64,000 nucleotides of DNA from Verrucomicrobiaceae bacterium. GTDB lineage: Bacteria; Verrucomicrobiota; Verrucomicrobiia; Opitutales; Intestinicryptomonadaceae. The translations under genes and the position numbers were made by a program. Under the pieces are notes generated by a model that was given only the letters and a program-made list of their open reading frames with translations, made no database searches and was not told where the DNA came from. Each line of letters starts with the position of its first letter. Positions within the stretch are counted from its first letter, which is position 1. The stretch is from the NCBI GenBank assembly GCA_015061955.1, contig SUVO01000006.1:62001-126000 (forward strand), written 5' to 3'. This document shows positions 35,861-44,218 of this stretch, piece by piece.

Positions 35861-36089
35861 ATGAAAAAAAATAATATCTATAATATCAACCATTGCATTC
35901 GTAATACTAGCGTATGAAGTATACAATTGGTATGTATATAATTATGTATATAATTATGTATATAATTATGCATATAATTCAGAAATTCGTAGAATGCACA
36001 ATGAAGTAATTCAAGAAACAGAAAAGGCACAAAAAGAAATAATGCAAGAAGCTGCTAAGATGCAAAAAGCAATGCAGAACTTACAATAA
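35861..36089 (+). pseudogene. Frameshifted small membrane protein with VYNY repeats
   Basis: From the ATG the frame closes after 18 codons, but one base out of frame a long open frame runs to a stop at 36087. Removing one A from the run of eight A after the ATG restores a protein of about 75 residues: a single N-terminal membrane helix (ISIISTIAFVILAY), a VYNYVYNYVYNYAYN repeat region, and a polar helix (EVIQETEKAQKEIMQEAAKM). The repeat comes from three perfect 12-bp units at 35934-35969 and a partial fourth. It may be a pseudogene, a phase-variable gene, or a homopolymer sequencing error. Confidence 0.6.
35934..35979 (+). repeat. 12-bp tandem repeat (GTATATAATTAT)
   Basis: Three perfect copies at 35934-35945, 35946-35957 and 35958-35969, then a partial copy with one change. 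The unit is a multiple of three and encodes VYNY in the frameshifted gene, so copy-number change would leave its frame intact. Confidence 0.9.
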
Positions 36090-36096
36090 TAAAAAA

Positions 36097-36134
36097 GAGT
36101 TTGCTTGATTATCAAGCAAACTCGCAAGTACATA
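36097..36134 (+). promoter_or_regulatory. Palindromic operator-like site over the SPFH-cassette promoter
   Basis: Arms GAGTTTGCTTGA (36097-36108) and TCAAGCAAACTC (36112-36123) around TTA. They cover TTGATT (36105-36110), which with TACATA (36129-36134, 18-nt spacer) forms a promoter ending 6 nt before the ATG at 36141. Read on the minus strand the stem is followed by a T-run, so a terminator role is an alternative; read on the plus strand there is no T-run. Confidence 0.55.
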
Positions 36135-36140
36135 ATAATC

Positions 36141-37436
36141 ATGACAAACGAAGAATTAAGAAAAAAAGCACAGTGCCCTCGTTGTGGAGGAGAGATATCG
36201 TCAACAGACCTACAATGTAAATCTTGTGGTTTTGAAATTCCTAAGGCTGGAATTACGGGCGAATCTTATATAAAGGAATTGCAAGAAAAAATATATCAAG
36301 CCGGAAATGATGTATTTGTAATATCTAACGTAATTTCAACTTTTGCAATGCCAAATGATATAGAACATTTGTTAGAATTTTTAAGGTTTTGCGATTCATC
36401 TTACGAACAAAATTATTCTACAGTTGAAGTCTTTTCATATGATAAGAATTCTACTCCATCGTTTGTTCTTGCATCTGCATGGGGTGAAAAAGCCAAGTCT
36501 GCATATGATAGATTGTTGATAGCTACAAAAGATAATCAAGTAATAAAATCGCAAATTTCTATATTCGCCATAAAATATGCGGATGCTGATTCTGTAAGAA
36601 AACGTATTTTTAAAGCAAGAACTATAAAATCTATTCCTGTATTACCGGTTCTTATATTTAAATACTTTATAAAACATTGGTTCATTTTCTTAATATTCTT
36701 ATGCCTTGGTTCTTGTGCATTTATAATCATAGAAGATGAAACTAGACACGCTAAAATCGAAGAAAATCTTCAAAAGAAAGAAATTAAAGCAAAGGAGTAT
36801 CTAGAAAAATATGGATATTTCTCGAGTAAGACTGAACCTTTTGACTGCATTGTATATAGCGGCGTTATGGATATCGAACAAAATATCAATAAGTTTTTAG
36901 AAAAGAAAATGTACGAACAAGTACTTGCTAGCATGAAAAAATTATCGTTTGAAAAATCTGAAGATAATAATTTTAGAAGAATTTCAATAAAACGAAGAGA
37001 TGAAATTTTTTCTAAAATTTTATCAGATCCAAATGCAGGATTAGAAAAAGAAATAGAGTCATTAAGACGTTACTTGCAGTTAAGCGATTTATGTTTAGAC
37101 CAAGGAATAAGAAGAGAATATTTAAGTAAATATATAGACTTTTATAAGAAAGAAAACGACATCAGAAATCTTATCAAAGAGAAAAAATATTCGGAAGCAA
37201 TTTCATTGTTAAATGAATTTGTAGTAGATGAAAACTCATGGAGAATAGAGTATTATAAATTGCAAATTAGGGTTAGAAATTCTTTGATAGATGAGTTCTC
37301 AAATTCTGTACCTAAAGAAATATTAGAAAAAATTACTGAAATTATAAATAGATTAAACAAACAGCAAGAAGCACAATTAGAAGAGAAGAATAGAACTGAA
37401 ATGAGAACAAACATGAATTTAAATATTGATATATAA
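36141..37436 (+). CDS. Zinc-ribbon membrane protein
   Basis: 431-residue protein, first gene of the SPFH cassette. The N-terminus is a double-CxxC zinc ribbon (Cys12, Cys15, Cys26, Cys29). One strong membrane helix lies near residues 172-200 (FIKHWFIFLIFLCLGSCAFII). The following 230 residues are lysine/glutamate-rich and helical, with degenerate TPR-like segments (KKMYEQVLASMKKL, EKKYSEAISLLNEF). No catalytic motif is seen. The start was set at the ATG after the promoter; an upstream TTG would add 12 residues read from the palindrome. Translation continues into the SPFH gene 13 nt later, which has its own AAGGA. Confidence 0.65.
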   Translation: MTNEELRKKAQCPRCGGEISSTDLQCKSCGFEIPKAGITGESYIKELQEKIYQAGNDVFVISNVISTFAMPNDIEHLLEFLRFCDSSYEQNYSTVEVFSYDKNSTPSFVLASAWGEKAKSAYDRLLIATKDNQVIKSQISIFAIKYADADSVRKRIFKARTIKSIPVLPVLIFKYFIKHWFIFLIFLCLGSCAFIIIEDETRHAKIEENLQKKEIKAKEYLEKYGYFSSKTEPFDCIVYSGVMDIEQNINKFLEKKMYEQVLASMKKLSFEKSEDNNFRRISIKRRDEIFSKILSDPNAGLEKEIESLRRYLQLSDLCLDQGIRREYLSKYIDFYKKENDIRNLIKEKKYSEAISLLNEFVVDENSWRIEYYKLQIRVRNSLIDEFSNSVPKEILEKITEIINRLNKQQEAQLEEKNRTEMRTNMNLNIDI

Positions 37437-37449
37437 GAAGGATAAGATA

Positions 37450-38886
37450 ATGGGACTTTTTAATTTTGGCAAAAAAGGTGGCGTGTTTGCAGACGTCATA
37501 AGATGTGATGAACCTGACTATTTAGTTTGGAAATGGCGTCCTGAAGGATCAGAAGCAGATTCTTCAGGCAGAGAAAATTCTATTCGTTGGGGTAGTCAGT
37601 TACGTGTTAAAGATGGCGAAGTTGCTGTTTTTGTTTACAAACAAAAAGGTGGTTCTAATCAAGATTTTATAGAGGGACCTTTTGATGAAACTTTAAAAAC
37701 TGCAAACTTCCCAGTTTTATCAAATATAATGGGTGCTTTGTTTGATGGAAAAACACCATTTCAAGCTGAAGTATATTTCATTAATCTTGCTGGTGTAATT
37801 AAGCAAAATTTTGGTGTTCCATACTTCGACGTAGCTGATCCAAGACCAGATTTAGCATATCTTCCTGTTCCTGTTGCTGCGAGTGGAAATATAATTTATC
37901 AGATTACCGATTATAAGGCATTCATTAAATTACATCGTTTACAAGAATTTACTTTAGAGAAATTTAAAGATGAAGTTAAGAACACAATCATTACAAACTT
38001 TAGAGGAATTGTTACAAATGTACCACAGCAGTTTAATATTCCATTAGTTCAAATCGACAGAGCTACCTTAGAAGTAAATGATTTTGTTTCTAATCGTCTT
38101 AAAGGTATATTTGATGATGTCTTTGGTGTAAATCTAAAGCGTATCGACTTTGTTTTAAATGTAGATAAAGATTCTGCAAATTACAAAACGCTTTATAAGA
38201 TGACTGTTGAGCAGCAGATGAAGTTAAATGAAGCTCAAACAAATGTAAACGTAAAGAATTTATCCGAAATGCAAGCTATCAATGCTGAAAATATAAAGGA
38301 ATCTTTACGCATTCAAAGAGAAGAAGCTCAAAGGGCTCAAAAATTGCGTTCCGAATCTGGAAATATTTTTGCGCATCAAATTAACGTACAAGGTGGTGTT
38401 GCAAAAGAAGCTGCAAGTCATATTGGCGAAATTGGAGCTGGTGCTACTATGCCATTAGGTGGTGGTGATTCTACTGGTGGAATGAATATGGCTGGTATGA
38501 TGACTGGTATGATGGTTGGAGGTGCAATGGGAAGAGGCGTTGCTGATATGATGAATAACACAATGTCTGGTTTTGCTAATCCAATGGGGAATGTTGGTAT
38601 GGCGTCTCAAATGAGGGGAATGCCTCCTGTTCAACCTACTATGAATCCACCACAAATGAATGCAGACGATAACATTGTAATGCATGTTTCACAAAATGGC
38701 CAACAATTTGGTCCATATAAGGTGTCGGATATTAAAAATTATATATCTTCTGGAAACATAAATTCTTCTGCTCTTGTTTGGACAAATGGAATGAGCGAAT
38801 GGACACCAATTGCAAATTATCCTGCATTTTGTAATCTTTTTGGTGGTAGCGTACCACCACCTCCACCACCATCGCCAATGAGTTAA
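37450..38886 (+). CDS. SPFH-domain protein with C-terminal GYF2 domain (virion-core/YdjI-like)
   Basis: 478-residue protein. Residues about 20-260 are an SPFH domain of the type annotated as virion-core-like and found in Bacillus YdjI (KWRPEGSEADSSG, FGVPYFDVADPRPDLAYLPV, IDFVLNVDKDS). A coiled coil follows (LNEAQTNVNVKNLSEMQAI), then a Gly/Met-rich linker (MAGMMTGMMVGGAMG). The C-terminus is a GYF2 (DUF4339) module: QNGQQFGPYKVSDIKNYI...ALVWTNGMSEWTPI, ending in a proline run. It has no membrane anchor of its own and likely assembles at membranes with its neighbours. AAGGA precedes the ATG. Confidence 0.82.
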   Translation: MGLFNFGKKGGVFADVIRCDEPDYLVWKWRPEGSEADSSGRENSIRWGSQLRVKDGEVAVFVYKQKGGSNQDFIEGPFDETLKTANFPVLSNIMGALFDGKTPFQAEVYFINLAGVIKQNFGVPYFDVADPRPDLAYLPVPVAASGNIIYQITDYKAFIKLHRLQEFTLEKFKDEVKNTIITNFRGIVTNVPQQFNIPLVQIDRATLEVNDFVSNRLKGIFDDVFGVNLKRIDFVLNVDKDSANYKTLYKMTVEQQMKLNEAQTNVNVKNLSEMQAINAENIKESLRIQREEAQRAQKLRSESGNIFAHQINVQGGVAKEAASHIGEIGAGATMPLGGGDSTGGMNMAGMMTGMMVGGAMGRGVADMMNNTMSGFANPMGNVGMASQMRGMPPVQPTMNPPQMNADDNIVMHVSQNGQQFGPYKVSDIKNYISSGNINSSALVWTNGMSEWTPIANYPAFCNLFGGSVPPPPPPSPMS

Positions 38887-38890
38887 TACT

Positions 38891-39274
38891 ATGGATATAG
38901 AAAATCATTCTACACCAAGTTCCGACTTTCTTGTATCACCTATGGAAACAATGATGCAAGTTGGTTTAGGACTTTCTATCGGGCAACAAATGGCTAGAAA
39001 TATAAGCGATTATGTTTTTGCTTGCAACAAACAACAAATGTTGCGAGCCCCATTTATTCCTCCTTCAGAATCTACTGAACACTTATATTTTGTTGCGCAA
39101 AAAACAACGTATATAGGTCCATTCCCCATAAATGAAATTCTTAGAAAAATGGGAGATGGGACAATCACCACAGAAACATTAATTTGGCGAAAAGGACTTC
39201 CTTCTTGGATTAAATTAAAGGATTGTTCCGAGATTTCAGCAACTTTCTTGCCACCACCTCTTCCTCCACAATGA
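38891..39274 (+). CDS. Short GYF2-domain protein
   Basis: 127-residue protein. The C-terminal 60 residues are a second GYF2 (DUF4339) module (LYFVAQKTTYIGPFPINEIL...LIWRKGLPSWIKL), ending in a proline-rich tail (PPPLPPQ), as does the SPFH protein before it. The N-terminal half has no recognisable domain. It begins 4 nt after the SPFH gene and its stop overlaps the start of the next gene (ATGA). GYF2 modules bind proline-rich segments, so the two GYF proteins may bind each other's tails. Confidence 0.7.
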   Translation: MDIENHSTPSSDFLVSPMETMMQVGLGLSIGQQMARNISDYVFACNKQQMLRAPFIPPSESTEHLYFVAQKTTYIGPFPINEILRKMGDGTITTETLIWRKGLPSWIKLKDCSEISATFLPPPLPPQ

Positions 39275-39633
39275 AAAATATAAAAATAAATTGGATTTTG
39301 TTTGTATGTTCTCTTGTTCTATCTGCGTTGCTAGTTCTTATGGAATATAAGCTTTATGGTAGTAATTCGGAGCGTATCAGTTTTATTATATTGAATTTCA
39401 TTGGTGTGCTTATTCCTTTGGCAGGAATGTTAGCTACATCTGTTGGTGTTGATAGAACAATAGCGTTAGGAAAAACACTTAGCTTATTATTCTTCTTTGT
39501 GAATGTAGTTTTTTCGCTGTTGGGATTTGTTTCGTGGAGTTCAAGTACAGTAGCATTTATATTTTATGGGTTTTCTTTGTGCCTATATTTCTTGTGCAGC
39601 TATATGTTTTGTAAAGTGCAAATTTGTAAATAA
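39271..39633 (+). CDS. Small multi-spanning membrane protein
   Basis: 120-residue hydrophobic protein with four likely membrane helices (about residues 6-26, 36-58, 66-88 and 93-116). The start overlaps the preceding stop (ATGA), which fixes it at 39271; an earlier in-frame codon would read through the neighbour's tail. No family recognised. Co-translation with the GYF2 gene places it in the SPFH cassette, presumably as its membrane partner. Confidence 0.65.
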   Translation: MKNIKINWILFVCSLVLSALLVLMEYKLYGSNSERISFIILNFIGVLIPLAGMLATSVGVDRTIALGKTLSLLFFFVNVVFSLLGFVSWSSSTVAFIFYGFSLCLYFLCSYMFCKVQICK

Positions 39634-39692
39634 TTTTAAATTTTAAGGGATATTCTAATTTTATTATAAACCAAATTAAGAAAATAAAAACT

Positions 39693-40751
39693 ATGAATAC
39701 AAATATATTAAATAGCAATATGAAGGAGTTATACTTAACTAAAGTATCAAAAGAAGACGCTGTGCGTAAAGCTATTCTGCATATAATTGACAACCCATCT
39801 ATTTCTTCAGGATTGATAGAGGATGTAGATTGGGATTCTTTAGATGTTACTTATATTCCAACATATTCATATAGAATTTCTTGGAAAGCTCATTGGTCTG
39901 CTGATATAGGACATAATTACACAGTTCAGACCAATGGGGGTAATAATAGAACCGAAACAAGATGGACATCAAGTGTGGGAGCTGAATCTGGAAATGAAAC
40001 TTATACTTTAATTGCCAACAGAGACAGGTTTACAAGTGATATATTTGATGCTTCGGGTTTTGTAATGGGGCATACAAAAAGACCCATTACTGCGTCTGAT
40101 AATCAATATAAATTTTTAGAAGTAGATATGTCGGAATGTGATCATAGCGATACATTAGAAAGCCGAATTAATAATGTGGCAGAAAATACTTGTCGAAATG
40201 CTGCGAAAAATGAAGGTGATAAATATAGGAGTCTAAATGTATCGAGTAGTCATAGTATAAATATGCGTGAACAAGGATATGTTCCATTTTGGGAACTTAT
40301 ATTTAAGGAAAAAACAGATGAAAAAAAAGATGAAGAAAAAGATAGAGGTGTTTGTATAAATGCTGTAACAGGACATGTTGGTATGACTTATGAAAAAAAC
40401 ATTAGTTTCTATATTCGCCTTGTTTTTGCTTTTGTGATACCTGCTTTTATTATTGCTTCATTTTTCTTCGATGAGGGACCCAAGAATACAAATGCTATGT
40501 TAATAACTGGAGCCTCAAGTATTGCTATTGCTTTATTAATGTATCCAGCAATTAGCATATATCGACTTTTTAAATTTGAAAAATATATAAATTCAAAAGA
40601 TGTTGGCTTTATAAGAAGATTTATTTTATGGATATATAGATCAGTAAAAGGTTTGTTTACATCAAAGAACAATAAATCAGAATCTAAGTCCGATACAAAT
40701 GTTTCATCACAAGGAGATAGCGAGAAACTTGCCGACGTAGATAATAAATAA
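39693..40751 (+). CDS. Membrane protein of the SPFH cassette (YdjG-like region)
   Basis: 352-residue protein. The first 230 residues form a soluble, beta-rich domain with the segments VTYIPTYSYRISWKAHW and GYVPFWELIF, reminiscent of the domain in zinc-ribbon proteins encoded beside SPFH genes (B. subtilis YdjG type), but without the zinc ribbon, which here may be supplied by the protein at 36.1 kb. Two membrane helices follow near residues 240-262 and 268-293, then a polar Ser/Lys-rich tail. It is the last gene of the cassette; a terminator lies 30 nt downstream. The family link is tentative. Confidence 0.55.
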   Translation: MNTNILNSNMKELYLTKVSKEDAVRKAILHIIDNPSISSGLIEDVDWDSLDVTYIPTYSYRISWKAHWSADIGHNYTVQTNGGNNRTETRWTSSVGAESGNETYTLIANRDRFTSDIFDASGFVMGHTKRPITASDNQYKFLEVDMSECDHSDTLESRINNVAENTCRNAAKNEGDKYRSLNVSSSHSINMREQGYVPFWELIFKEKTDEKKDEEKDRGVCINAVTGHVGMTYEKNISFYIRLVFAFVIPAFIIASFFFDEGPKNTNAMLITGASSIAIALLMYPAISIYRLFKFEKYINSKDVGFIRRFILWIYRSVKGLFTSKNNKSESKSDTNVSSQGDSEKLADVDNK

Positions 40752-40781
40752 ATTTTAGAAAAATTCTCTCTGAAGAGCAAG

Positions 40782-40812
40782 GCGATAATCGAAAGATTAT
40801 CGCTTTATTTTT
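40782..40812 (+). terminator. Terminator of the SPFH cassette
   Basis: Arms GCGATAATC and GATTATCGC around a GAAA loop, followed by a T-rich tract. Confidence 0.85.
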
Positions 40813-40924
40813 ACGATGTCTAAAATATGTATTGTAAAAAACATCTATTTATAAAAAATAATAGCTTACATTTTCAAAACAGGATTTGAAAACCTACCAA
40901 AAGATAATCTCTATTATATTTACA

Positions 40925-42679
40925 ATGCAACATTCTTCGGCAAAATATTGGCTCTCCGATATCGCAATTTTACTATTTGCGTTTAGTTCATTGTATTTAG
41001 GTGCATCGTATTTTCGTCCAATAGCAAATCCAGATGAGGGCAGATATTCTGAAATTCCTCGCGAAATGCTCGCAACTGGCAACTACACAACTCCACACTT
41101 GAACGGGCTTCCATATTTCTACAAACCACCACTTTTTTACTGGCTTCAATGTGCTTCGTTCAAATGTTTTGGCATAAACAGAACATCTATCAGGTTAATG
41201 AACTCGCTCATGGCAATTATGGGAGTTTGTTTGACTTACTGGGCTGGGCGATTACTATACGGACGCAGAGCTGGAATATTTTCGGGGGTAATTTTAGCAA
41301 CGAGTTTTTTGTATTATGTGGTTGGATCGGTTGTAACTCTCGATATGAGCGTATCGGTATTTATGTCGGGGGCAATGTTTTCGTTCATTGTCGCAATTAA
41401 GAAAAGTGGCATATTCAGAAGTTTATTATTTTGTTTATTCTTTGTTTTCTGCGCATTAGCTGTTATGACAAAAGGCATAATTGGCATTTTAATCCCTTGT
41501 GCTGTTGTGTTTTTGTTCATTGTATTGGGTGGAAAAGAACGCATAAAAGGATTTTTTCAATCGCTATCTAAACGCGATATTTATGGAATTGTACTTGGTA
41601 TGGTTTTATTTTTTGTTATATGTGTTCCGTGGCATATAGCAGTGTGTTTGGAAAATCCTGCTACGAATATTTCAACAAACATATTTACTAAAAATCCAGA
41701 GGGGCAGGGCTTCTTTTGGTATTATTTTATTCACGAGCATTTCTTACGCTACATAGATTCGTCAACGAGTATGCGATACCAACCTTTTTGGTTCTTTTGG
41801 GTGATTGTGCCTGTCGGATTTATACCATGGATATTCCTTTTGCCTCGAGCTATTAAGCAATCTTCAAGCACATTAAATGGAAATCGCAACGTGCTTGCGT
41901 TTATGATTATCTGGGTTGTATTTATTGTGGCGTTTTTTTCAATATCGAGTTCAAAACTTGTTCCATACATAACCGGAGTGTATCCAGCGTTGGCGTTTAT
42001 TGTGGGTACATGGGCAAGTAAGGTTGAAAATCTGAAATTAAAACCTGAAAGCATTATAATAATTGTAGCTGGCTTTTTGGCGAGCATAGCCATTGTTGTT
42101 GCATATATAGTTTTGAGTAAGAAGCCAATAGAAGACGAAGTTAGAATTGCCGGTTTTTATGGTGCTATAATCTTCGGAAGTTTAATGATTGTAGTATCGA
42201 GTGTGGCTGTATGGTTGTATCGCATAGAAAAAATGAAGGCGTTTTGGATTTCAACCCTTGTTGGAGTTACAATTTTTTCATCAGCAGTAAACATAAATGC
42301 TGGTATGGGACAGAAGATAAACTCAGAGAAAATTGCGCTTGAAATTCAGAATTTAGCATCTGAAAAACCTGTTGCCATTGCGTTCAATTATGGCGCGTTT
42401 CACGATTTGCCAGTGTGGTTGAATAAAACACTCATCTTGATTGGTGAGCCTCCCGAAGAACAAAAGTTTGGTTGGCAACGTACAAAAGCAGAAAATGCTC
42501 ATAGAATTTTATCAACAAAACAATCTTTGGAAAATTTTTTGCGAAAATCCGATTTAATAGTTGTATTGCGTCAAGAAGATTTGCCAAAATTAAAAGCTTA
42601 TAAAATTCCGATTTTGATGACTGAAATTGCTCGCAACAAAAATATAATTGTATTAGAAGTTCGTTTAAATGAAAAATAA
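40925..42679 (+). CDS. ArnT-like glycosyltransferase (GT83 family)
   Basis: 584-residue polytopic membrane protein that transfers a lipid-linked sugar. The signature near the N-terminus is NPDEGRYSEIPREMLATGNY followed by NGLPYFYKPPLFYW, the GT83 active loop with the catalytic Asp/Glu pair. About 11-12 membrane helices are visible, and the C-terminal 130 residues are a soluble domain. Known relatives add aminoarabinose to lipid A or sugars to glycans, but the acceptor here is not identifiable. The start was placed at 40925; a TTG 13 codons earlier is an alternative. Its stop overlaps the next gene by 11 nt. Confidence 0.85.
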   Translation: MQHSSAKYWLSDIAILLFAFSSLYLGASYFRPIANPDEGRYSEIPREMLATGNYTTPHLNGLPYFYKPPLFYWLQCASFKCFGINRTSIRLMNSLMAIMGVCLTYWAGRLLYGRRAGIFSGVILATSFLYYVVGSVVTLDMSVSVFMSGAMFSFIVAIKKSGIFRSLLFCLFFVFCALAVMTKGIIGILIPCAVVFLFIVLGGKERIKGFFQSLSKRDIYGIVLGMVLFFVICVPWHIAVCLENPATNISTNIFTKNPEGQGFFWYYFIHEHFLRYIDSSTSMRYQPFWFFWVIVPVGFIPWIFLLPRAIKQSSSTLNGNRNVLAFMIIWVVFIVAFFSISSSKLVPYITGVYPALAFIVGTWASKVENLKLKPESIIIIVAGFLASIAIVVAYIVLSKKPIEDEVRIAGFYGAIIFGSLMIVVSSVAVWLYRIEKMKAFWISTLVGVTIFSSAVNINAGMGQKINSEKIALEIQNLASEKPVAIAFNYGAFHDLPVWLNKTLILIGEPPEEQKFGWQRTKAENAHRILSTKQSLENFLRKSDLIVVLRQEDLPKLKAYKIPILMTEIARNKNIIVLEVRLNEK

Positions 42680-43379
42680 TAAAAAAGAAAATGTATGGTT
42701 GAACTTGGGATGTAATATAGTATTGCCAAGTATTTTGTTAGTAAAAGGTCGCTCTTGGTTTGAAAAAACAGGTATAGCTTTAGACAATATAGATGTTTAT
42801 ATTCTAATACTTGCTCTACTTTTTCCTATTTTGTATGGCGCATTCGATTTAATGCAACGTCGAAAGTGGAATATGATTTCTATTATCGGGCTAGCGAGCG
42901 TTTTGCTAACAGGTGGTGTTGGGTTGCTCAAACTTCCAACAGAATGGATTATTGTAAAAGAAGGTGCAATTCCTCTCTTATTGGGCGCCGTTGTACTAGC
43001 AACTGCATATACAAAAAAACCTTTGGCTAAAATGATTATTTTGAGCGATTCAGTATTTGATGTCGATTTGATTGAAAGCGCCTTAAATGAGAAAAACACT
43101 AAAGCCGAATTTGATAAACAGATGAAAAAAATAACCTACATAGTGGCTACATCATTTCTACTTAGTAGTGTTTTGAATTTCGTTTTGGCGTATTGTATTT
43201 TTGAAAGTCCGGCAGGAACTCCAGAATTTAATGAGGAGGTTGGTAAAATGACTGCGTTATCGTTCCCTGTTATAGCTTTGCCAACAACTATAATTTTTAT
43301 ATTTGCTATGTTCAAATTTTTTAAAACATTAACGCTTTTAACAGGTCTTTCTATCGAAGATATTATGTTGAAAAAATGA
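42669..43379 (+). CDS. Polytopic membrane protein (VC0807-like)
   Basis: 236-residue membrane protein with five or six hydrophobic helices. The spaced pattern of a helix pair, a polar DSVFDVDLIESALNEK loop in the middle, and two later helices resembles VC0807-type proteins of unknown role; the family call is tentative. It overlaps the ArnT-like gene at its start and the BtuF-like gene at its end (ATGA), so it lies inside a translationally coupled string of four genes. Confidence 0.55.
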   Translation: MKNNKKENVWLNLGCNIVLPSILLVKGRSWFEKTGIALDNIDVYILILALLFPILYGAFDLMQRRKWNMISIIGLASVLLTGGVGLLKLPTEWIIVKEGAIPLLLGAVVLATAYTKKPLAKMIILSDSVFDVDLIESALNEKNTKAEFDKQMKKITYIVATSFLLSSVLNFVLAYCIFESPAGTPEFNEEVGKMTALSFPVIALPTTIIFIFAMFKFFKTLTLLTGLSIEDIMLKK

Positions 43380-44218
43380 AGCTTTTTTTGTGTATTGTTT
43401 TTTTGTGCGCGATTGCCTTTAGAAGTTTTGCCATAGATGTTGTTGATGGCAAGGGCGAAAGATTTTCTTTTGGTAAACCACCACATGCAATTGCAATTGC
43501 TCCTGTTGTAACCGACATAATTTTTGCCATAGGTGCTGAGGAAAACTTATTAGCAGTTTCTGCATTTAGCGATACGAAAGGTAAGTCTATTCAAAAAGTT
43601 GGTTCTGCGTATGGTCTTGATTGGGAAAAAATAATTTCGCTTAATCCAGATGTTGTAATATGCTCGTATCTGAACGATGATTCTATTGCAGAGCGTCTGA
43701 AAAAATGTGGTATAAAGCATATTTACTTACACAAAGAAGGTCTAATAAATATTCCTAAAGATATTCGTTTATTAGGGGGTATATTTGGCAAAGAAAAAGA
43801 AGCCAATGCAATTGCAATGCGAATGGAAAACACAATAAAAACTGCAAATTTTGAAAATAAATATAAGGCTTTATTTTTGTTTGGCAATGTTGCTGCAGGG
43901 CGTGGTTCGTTTGTGTCTGATGTACTGAATGTAAGTGGTTTTGAAAATTGTGCTGAAAAGATAAATTCGCCTTGGCCAGTATTACCGAGAGAGTTTATTG
44001 TAAAGGAAAATCCAGATGTTATATTTTTGACAACGTATGATGAACAATCAAAAGTATCTATTTTAAACACATTGAAATCCGATATAGCCTTTAGCTCGAC
44101 TTCTGCTGTAAAGAATAATCGCATTTACTTTGTACCATTTAATGATATAATTTTGCCGAGTGTTAGGGTGGTAAATGCCATAGAGTTGCTAAGGTCAATA
44201 AGGAGACAAATGAAATGA
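43376..44218 (+). CDS. Periplasmic metal-chelate/cobalamin-binding protein (BtuF-like)
   Basis: 280-residue exported binding protein (signal peptide ending near RSFA). The fold is the two-lobed BtuF/FepB type: SFGKPPHAIAIAPVVTDIIFAIGAEENLLAVS opens the N-lobe, ISLNPDVVICS is the classic strand, and ENPDVIFLTTYDE starts the C-lobe. Such proteins capture cobalamin, haem or ferric siderophores for an ABC importer. No permease or ATPase gene is adjacent, so the transporter must be elsewhere. The start overlaps the upstream stop; the end overlaps the next gene (ATGA). Confidence 0.82.
   Translation: MKLFLCIVFLCAIAFRSFAIDVVDGKGERFSFGKPPHAIAIAPVVTDIIFAIGAEENLLAVSAFSDTKGKSIQKVGSAYGLDWEKIISLNPDVVICSYLNDDSIAERLKKCGIKHIYLHKEGLINIPKDIRLLGGIFGKEKEANAIAMRMENTIKTANFENKYKALFLFGNVAAGRGSFVSDVLNVSGFENCAEKINSPWPVLPREFIVKENPDVIFLTTYDEQSKVSILNTLKSDIAFSSTSAVKNNRIYFVPFNDIILPSVRVVNAIELLRSIRRQMK

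Noticed and set aside
35934-35979. Possible CRISPR array
   Set aside because: The units are only 12 bp, directly joined without spacers, and keep a reading frame, so it is a coding tandem repeat.
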